From NCBI GenBank assembly GCA_031281515.1, contig JAITFF010000066.1, positions 1-10,934 on the forward strand: 10,934 nt of DNA, read 5' to 3'. Every line of letters begins with the position of its first letter. The stretch's first letter is position 1. The DNA comes from Holosporales bacterium (GTDB taxonomy: Bacteria; Pseudomonadota; Alphaproteobacteria; RUG11792). Positions 5,785-10,934 of the stretch are shown here, piece after piece. The notes below the pieces were generated by a model. The model searched no databases. It saw nothing but the letters and a program-made list of their open reading frames with translations, and was not told the origin of the DNA. The translations under genes were made by a program, and so were the position numbers.

Positions 5785-7641
5785 ATGACGATTAACGATA
5801 AATTGAATGATGACTTGATGGGTGTGGAAGAGCAATTCATTGCCGAAGACCCGAACGTCTTGGCCTTAGTCAAAATAGGTAGGAGCAAAGGTTATCTGAC
5901 CTACGAAGAGCTAAATGACATGCTGCCGACATCTAGCTATGATTCCGATAAGACGTCAGCCATCGTATCATATCTGTCGGATCTAGATATTAAGATTGTC
6001 AACATAGAGGAAGAAGAGGCTATTCTGCTTGATGCCAAAGAGGATGAAGGTCCAGTCGTAGCCGATTCAGATATGGCGGATAGTCATTCCGAGGAGTCTA
6101 AGGGAGACGATCCGGTTAAGCTATATCTGAAGGAAATGGGTAATGTTAATTTACTATCGAGAGAAGGTGAAATACTAATCGCTAAAAAGATTGAAGAGTC
6201 GACTAACCTACTCTACGGCGTTTTATGTGAAAGTATTTTGACGGCTGATTTGATTTCTTCGCTCAGGGAGAAGTTGATTTCTGACATCATACTGGTCAAA
6301 GACATCATCGCTTTCGATAATTCATCGTTTGATAGTGAACAATTTCAGGATCAGGACGAAGATTCCGTAGAGGATGAAGATCAAGATACTGTCCAGACCG
6401 TTGGTAACGATGAAGAGATGAAGCGCAGGTTAGTCGAGTTATTCGATAAGTTTTTGGGGCTATTCAATGAACTCACCGAAAAACAGCGAACCATGAAGTT
6501 TAATTCCGCGAAACTGGATGAAAACAAAAAGTATCAGGAATTAAAGTCAGAGATTTTGGCTACTTTCTTCGAGATTAATCTGAATGAGCGCAGAATAACT
6601 GGAATAAAAGACTCGCTTACCGCTCTTCTTTCTGGAATTCCAGAGATCGAGAGAAAATTGGTATCTTGTGGTGAAAAATTCGGAATAAAAAGGAGTGAGT
6701 TGATTAAGTATTTTATCGACCAGAATTTTGACGCGAAATGGCTCGACTCTATTGCTGCGCATCCATCGAAAGAATGGCAAAATTTTTATAAAGAAAATCT
6801 TCCGTCTCTAGCAAATCTGGTACAATCGGCCTCGGAAGTTGAGGAACGCCTTAAAGTTCCGTTCCATTTTTTCAGGCACAATCTTAGCGTAATGCAAAGG
6901 GCAGAGCGCGAGATAGCGAGGGCCAAAAAGGATATGATAGAAGCTAACCTCAGACTCGTTATTTCGATTGCAAAAAGGTATACGAACCGAGGCCTGCAGT
7001 TCTTGGATCTAATTCAGGAAGGAAATATCGGCCTAATGAAGGCCGTCGATAAATTCGAATACAAGAGGGGATATAAGTTCTCAACGTATGCGACATGGTG
7101 GATAAGGCAGGCGATTACCCGTTCCATCGCCGATCAGGCTAGGACAATTCGTATCCCAGTCCACATGATAGAAACAATCAATAAACTCGTCAGGATGTCG
7201 AAGCAGCTGATGAGTGAGCTCGGGCGAGAGGCAACTCACGAGGAGCTAGCCGAAAGGCTGGCGATGCCAGTCGATAAGGTCAGAAAAGTAATGAAAATCG
7301 CGAAAGATCCTATTAGCCTCGAGACCCCTGTTGGTGATGAGGATGAGAGCCATCTTGGTGACTTCATCGAGGACAAAAGTGTTATCATGCCAATCGACGC
7401 GGCAATTCAATCCAATCTCAGATCGGCAACGACGAAGATACTCTCGACCTTGACCAGTCGCGAGGAGAAGGTTCTGAGGATGAGGTTCGGCATCGGCCTG
7501 CAGTCAGATCATACTCTGGAAGAAGTTGGCCAGCAGTTTTCCGTGACGAGAGAGAGGATTCGCCAGATAGAGGCGAAGGCCCTGAGAAAACTCAAACATC
7601 CGAGTCGTTCCAGAAAATTGAGGAGTTTTTTGGATAGTTGA
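5785..7641 (+). CDS. rpoD: RNA polymerase primary sigma factor RpoD (sigma-70)
   Basis: RpoD directs core RNA polymerase to housekeeping promoters. The 618 residues (E. coli 613) cover all regions. Region 1.1 is at about 22-80 (VLALVKIGRSKGYLTYEELND). Region 1.2 is at about 108-137 (DDPVKLYLKEMGNVNLLSREGE). A non-conserved spacer (about 140-365) contains a very acidic stretch near 184-201. Region 2 spans about 380-455, with NLRLVISIAKRY, DLIQEGNIGLMKAVDKF and FSTYATWWIRQAITRSIADQ; Gln442 and Thr445 match the -10-reading residues. Region 3 is at about 455-535. Region 4.2 is at about 577-605, with VTRERIRQIEAKALRKL followed by HPSRS. The -35-reading helix is essentially the canonical one, so promoters here should resemble TTGACA/TATAAT. 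It is transcribed with dnaG, 18 bases upstream, and is followed after 18 bases by the CapD-like gene. Confidence 0.98.
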   Translation: MTINDKLNDDLMGVEEQFIAEDPNVLALVKIGRSKGYLTYEELNDMLPTSSYDSDKTSAIVSYLSDLDIKIVNIEEEEAILLDAKEDEGPVVADSDMADSHSEESKGDDPVKLYLKEMGNVNLLSREGEILIAKKIEESTNLLYGVLCESILTADLISSLREKLISDIILVKDIIAFDNSSFDSEQFQDQDEDSVEDEDQDTVQTVGNDEEMKRRLVELFDKFLGLFNELTEKQRTMKFNSAKLDENKKYQELKSEILATFFEINLNERRITGIKDSLTALLSGIPEIERKLVSCGEKFGIKRSELIKYFIDQNFDAKWLDSIAAHPSKEWQNFYKENLPSLANLVQSASEVEERLKVPFHFFRHNLSVMQRAEREIARAKKDMIEANLRLVISIAKRYTNRGLQFLDLIQEGNIGLMKAVDKFEYKRGYKFSTYATWWIRQAITRSIADQARTIRIPVHMIETINKLVRMSKQLMSELGREATHEELAERLAMPVDKVRKVMKIAKDPISLETPVGDEDESHLGDFIEDKSVIMPIDAAIQSNLRSATTKILSTLTSREEKVLRMRFGIGLQSDHTLEEVGQQFSVTRERIRQIEAKALRKLKHPSRSRKLRSFLDS

Positions 7642-7659
7642 TGGAGGATTTGATAGAAA

Positions 7660-8625
7660 ATGAGCGTTGAATCCAAGCTAGCCAAATTGGGAAAGTTTCT
7701 CGATGTCTTTTTTGACAAGATGATCACTGGAGTGCAGGATTTCTGCAGAGAGGCCAGGGGTGGAGAGGTTAGGACAGGGCGTGGGCGTAGTTATCCTGAT
7801 CTGACTAGTCGATCAAAGCATCATCCCAGTATGATGTCCCCGTGCGCCATTCTCATTTTTGATAGTGTCGTCGCTTTTTTATCCATCTTTATCTCGATTC
7901 ACCTTAGAATCGGTATGGATTTCTTGGATTATTCTCAATCTTATATAATAAAGAATATGTTCGTTTTCGGATTAGTTGGATCGAGTGTGTTTTTATGGCT
8001 GCAGACTCATCAGGCTTTCTGGAGGTATACTTCAATCGAGGATATGGCCCCGATCTTCCTATCTGTCCTACTGTCGAATCTACTCTTCTTTCCGCTCATG
8101 ATACTAATGAATCAGGAAGATTTTCTTCCATATTCTGTCCTGGTTATTAATGTTTTCGTCCTGAGTTTGATGCTCATGATTCCTCGATTTCTGACGAAGA
8201 TGATGTACAACCAGAAGATGAATAAGCTTAAAAAATACGGCAATCCCAGCCTTAGCAACAGCAAAAACCAGCTCGAGGCTCCTCAGGTTATTTTGATCGG
8301 TAGCAGTGCATCGACTGAAGTCTTCCTGCGGGAAGTCATCATCAACGAGGATGTCACATTTAATTTCACTCCGGTTGGGATACTATCGATAGATGCGGAT
8401 GATACTGGCCGCATCATCAAGGGAATTCCGATTCTGGGCGAGATCCGTGATCTTGGCCGAGTGTTACGAGAGTTGTCAGAGGAGGGGATTACCCCGAAAC
8501 AAATTGTCATTACCGAGAAGACAGTCCCAGAATATATGAAAAATTTCTTGGCTAGATATGTACAGGAGCACGAGCTATTGCTAATGCACGTTATTCACCA
8601 GTATACCTTCAATCCAGTATCATGA
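7660..8625 (+). CDS. FlaA1/CapD-like membrane protein lacking the dehydratase domain
   Basis: The 321-residue protein resembles the N-terminal half of FlaA1/CapD-type UDP-sugar dehydratases and epimerases. Residues 1-60 are a polar, basic extension. Four membrane helices follow at about 63-84, 98-116, 129-150 and 155-176. The family signature FWRYTSIEDM lies between helices 2 and 3 (120-129). Residues 208-285 look like the CoA-binding or Rossmann-type domain: VILIGSSASTEVFLREV, then TPVGILSIDADDTGRIIKGI and PILGEI. The protein ends at about 321, where full-length members (about 600-650 residues) would begin the SDR catalytic domain, so no sugar-modifying chemistry can be predicted. The start ATG has GGAGG twelve bases upstream, in the 18-base gap after rpoD. 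The stop overlaps recO (ATGA). It may be a stand-alone membrane sensor or scaffold, or an old remnant kept for coupling to recO; the sequence does not decide. Confidence 0.75.
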   Translation: MSVESKLAKLGKFLDVFFDKMITGVQDFCREARGGEVRTGRGRSYPDLTSRSKHHPSMMSPCAILIFDSVVAFLSIFISIHLRIGMDFLDYSQSYIIKNMFVFGLVGSSVFLWLQTHQAFWRYTSIEDMAPIFLSVLLSNLLFFPLMILMNQEDFLPYSVLVINVFVLSLMLMIPRFLTKMMYNQKMNKLKKYGNPSLSNSKNQLEAPQVILIGSSASTEVFLREVIINEDVTFNFTPVGILSIDADDTGRIIKGIPILGEIRDLGRVLRELSEEGITPKQIVITEKTVPEYMKNFLARYVQEHELLLMHVIHQYTFNPVS

Positions 8626-9353
8626 TTTCCTGGTCAGATACTGGGATCGTCATAACGTCAGTAAAAAAACAAGAGAAGTACCAAGCCATCGAGATATTTA
8701 CGGAGAATCACGGATTGGTCAGGGCATTATGCGATGCTGCCGTTAGAATGTGCTGTTTTTCATTGGTGTCTATCGATTGGAATGGGCGGAATTTATACGA
8801 ACCAGGATTTTGGCGGATCCAGGATATGCGGCAGTCTCTCGCGAAAGATACTCTACCATCGGTCATTATCCAGAGAGTTTGTTATTTATTGCATCGAGTC
8901 CTACCATACGGAGATAGGGCGCCAGAGCTCTTTGCATATGTCAGGCACATCTCCGGAAAAATTAGCAATTGTTCTTCACTGGAAGCCTTAAATTTTTATG
9001 CGTATTTTGAATTTCTACTCCTTAAAACGACGGGATATGGCTTCGATTTGAGCGTTTGCGGAATCTGCGGATGTCAGGAAAAAATAGAGTACATTTCAAG
9101 AATTTCAGGTAGAGGAATCTCAAGGAAGTGCCACCAATTTTCCGCGGAGAAGGTATTCAAAGTGCCAGATGTATGGAAGGCCTGGGACAAAGATGGATAC
9201 TGCCCGACAGACCTAGAAATCACCCTAAATTCCATCGCCATTACTGGTCATTTTATCAGGAAATTAAATTCAATTCCCAATGGGCATGTGATAACACTTG
9301 ACGATAATACTATCAGTATGTCACAAAATCAGGTACGCAGAACTAATGTCTAG
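8622..9353 (+). CDS. recO: DNA repair protein RecO
   Basis: RecO works with RecR (and RecF) to load RecA onto SSB-coated single-stranded DNA during gap repair. The product has 243 residues (E. coli 242). The N-terminal OB-fold starts with WSDTGIVITSVKKQEKYQAI and FTENHGLVRAL. The helical core contains YFEFLLLKTTGYGFDLSVC at 128-146, matching the LLExxGYGLDLxxC motif of the family. Cys146, Cys149, Cys151 and Cys170 could form a zinc site as in some RecO proteins. The C-terminal helix ITGHFIRKL also fits. Similarity is diffuse, as usual for RecO, but motif order and length agree. The start ATG overlaps the preceding stop (ATGA, 8622-8625), so translation is likely coupled to the CapD-like gene. 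The stop is TAG at 9351-9353. Confidence 0.9.
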   Translation: MISWSDTGIVITSVKKQEKYQAIEIFTENHGLVRALCDAAVRMCCFSLVSIDWNGRNLYEPGFWRIQDMRQSLAKDTLPSVIIQRVCYLLHRVLPYGDRAPELFAYVRHISGKISNCSSLEALNFYAYFEFLLLKTTGYGFDLSVCGICGCQEKIEYISRISGRGISRKCHQFSAEKVFKVPDVWKAWDKDGYCPTDLEITLNSIAITGHFIRKLNSIPNGHVITLDDNTISMSQNQVRRTNV

Positions 9354-9364
9354 GGGCCTTTGGG

Positions 9365-9435
9365 ATGGATTTGTATTAATGGAAAAGTAGTAAAAATTAT
9401 CGATAATGCTATTTAGGTATGCAATACAAATCCAT
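9365..9435. repeat. 13-bp perfect inverted repeat with 45-base spacer
   Basis: The arms are ATGGATTTGTATT (9365-9377) and AATACAAATCCAT (9423-9435), exact reverse complements. They frame the spacer between recO and the ATP-grasp gene. The arms are AT-rich and the loop is long, and no T-run follows, so an ordinary terminator is unlikely. The structure could be an operator, a cruciform or a leftover of a small mobile element. It is almost concentric with the palindrome at 9396-9407. Confidence 0.75.
9396..9407. repeat. 12-bp perfect palindrome ATTATCGATAAT
   Basis: ATTATCGATAAT reads the same on both strands. Its centre (9401.5) lies within two bases of the centre of the flanking 13-bp inverted repeat (9400). 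It includes the first two bases of the ATG at 9406. A dimeric repressor bound here could block transcription or translation start of the downstream gene (inference). Confidence 0.7.
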
Positions 9436-10934
9436 TATTTAATTGTGATTAAAGCATCACGAACGTTTCTTTGTTTGCTTGTATTTAGTGTGGTTATTCA
9501 GTTACAAGGAATCAGCTCTGGGAACTCGGATAAAACCCGTATTAATCCTGAGATCATGCAGTGGGGAACTAAGCTGCGTTGTGAAATTGCTATGTTGTTC
9601 GGTCTGGAGGCATCGCTATCAGGTTCTGACTTTTATGATATTTATACTGGTGAGACGCTAAAGAGGGAGAAACTTCCTCCTAGCTCTGAAAAAGATCAGG
9701 ATTCACGCGAATCCTTAAAAATTAAGTTACGTAAGAGGATTGCTGAGCTAGGCAGTGCAGAAGCAGTATTGCTAGATCCTATTTCGGCAGAATTAGCTGA
9801 AAAAATTATGGCATCAAGAAAATCGGAAATTGAAAAACATGATAAATTAAGTTGGAGGCAAAAGTTTTTCCTTAAGAAGGGAGGGCAGTATGCTCTCAAT
9901 GTCGGTCCAATAGCAGAAACACTTAATGAAAAAGTTTTGTGGACAACTCTCTGTTATTACGGTTTCTCGGAGCAAGATTCAAGTGAAGTAACTTCGTGGA
10001 TTTGGAATAAACTCACGGCCAAGCTATTTGTTAGGGATACCGTTGGTGCAAAGTATGTTGCTCGCCTCTATGGTGCGTTTAAAAATCTGAAAGAAATATT
10101 TGAACCCGAATTCTGGGACAGATTACCTCAAAAGTTTGTTGTTAAAATAGTTCTTGGTTGTTTTGGAATGTTCGTACGAGTCGTTGATAAAAATGATCCT
10201 AAATCTGTAGAATCTACTAGTTCTTTGAAAGCTGAGAAATTCCCAAGAATTACCGAGGAGCGCTATATTGTGGAAGAATATCTCCCTCCGCTAATACCGG
10301 ATTGCACCGTCACTGACTACAAATTTGTCTGCTCTTATGGCAACATTATTTTTGTTGTTGTGGGATACGCCCCTGCTAGGCCGGGTCCAATTTCATCTAA
10401 CGACAAGTGGGAGGATATTTATACTGTCCCTAATTGGCACCTTCTAGATGCCACTTACTGTAGCCTCAAGCAGATACCTATAGAAAAGCCATCAAAGCTA
10501 GCTGAAATGATGGAAGTCGCACAAAAATTATCTCGTAGTTCTCCGCTTATTCGTATAGACTTGTACTTAACTAAGGATGAAGAGGGGCAATTTGTCGTCA
10601 AGGTCGGCGAAATTACGACACGAATAGCTGGAGGAACGGCTGTGATTAAGCCGGTTGGTTGCGAGTACCTGGCGGGAGAATTGGTTCCTACCATGAGTGA
10701 AGCTGATTTCGATCTTCTCAAGGACAGGGATCTTATCGAAGTTCATGAGTGGATGGAAAAGTTAAAGCAATCCACTGATCTAATGCATGATACTATGATG
10801 CCTGGTTTCAATTGTACTCCACATATAAACTGGGATTCCCTATCACCATGGGCAGAGAAAAGACTGCAGGGCTCATCCATTAAAGAGATTAAAGATTCTC
10901 GCTGTCAAGAAATTAACAAGCTTCCTCCCCTGCT
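9406..10934 (+). CDS. TupA-like ATP-grasp protein with N-terminal export signal (partial, runs off right edge)
   Basis: The reading frame is open from TAA at 9391 to the window end, giving 509 residues from ATG 9406 with no stop. Residues about 200-415 resemble the TupA-like ATP-grasp family (teichuronopeptide biosynthesis), whose members are thought to join amino acids to surface polymers. Visible matches are LFVRDTVGAKYV (207-218), LPQKFVVK with candidate ATP-binding Lys247, IVEEYLPP (Glu290, Glu291), DYKF (304-307), NWHLLD, RIDLY (Asp385) and GEITTR (Glu402), the last two likely metal ligands. The usual Gly-rich HGSG after Lys247 is replaced by LGCFG. Residues about 16-36 (KASR, then TFLCLLVFSVVIQL) look like a signal peptide or membrane anchor. 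GTG at 9445 would give a shorter signal-peptide start; neither start has a clear Shine-Dalgarno. The N-terminal 40-200 region is charged, helical and unrecognised. Substrate unknown. Confidence 0.72.
   Translation, partial: MLFRYAIQIHYLIVIKASRTFLCLLVFSVVIQLQGISSGNSDKTRINPEIMQWGTKLRCEIAMLFGLEASLSGSDFYDIYTGETLKREKLPPSSEKDQDSRESLKIKLRKRIAELGSAEAVLLDPISAELAEKIMASRKSEIEKHDKLSWRQKFFLKKGGQYALNVGPIAETLNEKVLWTTLCYYGFSEQDSSEVTSWIWNKLTAKLFVRDTVGAKYVARLYGAFKNLKEIFEPEFWDRLPQKFVVKIVLGCFGMFVRVVDKNDPKSVESTSSLKAEKFPRITEERYIVEEYLPPLIPDCTVTDYKFVCSYGNIIFVVVGYAPARPGPISSNDKWEDIYTVPNWHLLDATYCSLKQIPIEKPSKLAEMMEVAQKLSRSSPLIRIDLYLTKDEEGQFVVKVGEITTRIAGGTAVIKPVGCEYLAGELVPTMSEADFDLLKDRDLIEVHEWMEKLKQSTDLMHDTMMPGFNCTPHINWDSLSPWAEKRLQGSSIKEIKDSRCQEINKLPPL

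Noticed and set aside
6310..6420. Acidic Asp/Glu-rich stretch in RpoD as an inserted domain
   Set aside because: The non-conserved region between sigma regions 1.2 and 2 is normally acidic and variable in primary sigma factors, and total length is ordinary.
9365..9435. Intrinsic terminator for recO
   Set aside because: The loop is 45 bases, the arms are AT-rich and no T-run follows the right arm.
9445..9447. GTG as the firm start of the ATP-grasp gene
   Set aside because: It gives a neat signal peptide and avoids the palindromes, but there is no Shine-Dalgarno, so ATG 9406 is kept as the listed start.
9354..10934. Horizontally acquired island judged by base composition
   Set aside because: Spot counts of single lines gave about 37-42% GC here against about 42-48% in rpoD and the CapD-like gene; the difference is too small to claim transfer without a full codon-usage calculation.

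Overview
The window looks like a chromosomal segment of a Gram-negative alphaproteobacterium, probably one with a rearranged, host-associated type of genome. Lipid A genes (fabZ, lpxA) show an outer membrane. The dnaG-rpoD pair, the Pro/Gln-rich tail of SecG and the RecO sequence fit Alphaproteobacteria. The order infC-secG-fabZ-lpxA differs from the usual neighbourhoods of these genes (infC-rpmI-rplT; lpxD-fabZ-lpxA-lpxB). Base composition is moderate, about 40-48% GC in the lines I counted. The placement is inference from gene content and order; no rRNA or other decisive marker is present.

Left part, minus strand: a tight four-gene operon reads leftwards from about 2520 to 254, in the order infC (IF-3), secG (translocon subunit), fabZ (hydroxyacyl-ACP dehydratase) and lpxA (first lipid A step). 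Gaps are 12, -1 and 13 bases. A credible sigma-70-type promoter lies just upstream of infC. The first 253 bases, beyond lpxA, hold no recognisable gene; lpxI and lpxB, often found next to lpxA, do not start there. Upstream of infC is a 257-base spacer, then a CPA2-type cation/proton antiporter that lacks the cytoplasmic RCK domain of KefB/KefC.

Right part, plus strand: dnaG starts 27 bases from the antiporter start, in divergent orientation. It is followed at 18-base gaps by rpoD and by a membrane protein that matches only the N-terminal half of FlaA1/CapD-type sugar dehydratases. That gene overlaps recO by ATGA. The likely operon is therefore primase, housekeeping sigma factor, membrane/Rossmann protein, recombination mediator.

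After recO comes a short spacer with a 13-bp inverted repeat nested around a 12-bp perfect palindrome. Then a long gene runs off the right edge. It encodes a TupA-like ATP-grasp protein, a family associated with peptide or amino-acid ligation onto surface polymers, but its N-terminus looks like a signal peptide or membrane anchor, which is odd for an ATP-dependent enzyme. This gene with its palindromic leader, and the half-length CapD-like gene, are the least ordinary parts of the window. I see no CRISPR array, rRNA, tRNA or transposase.
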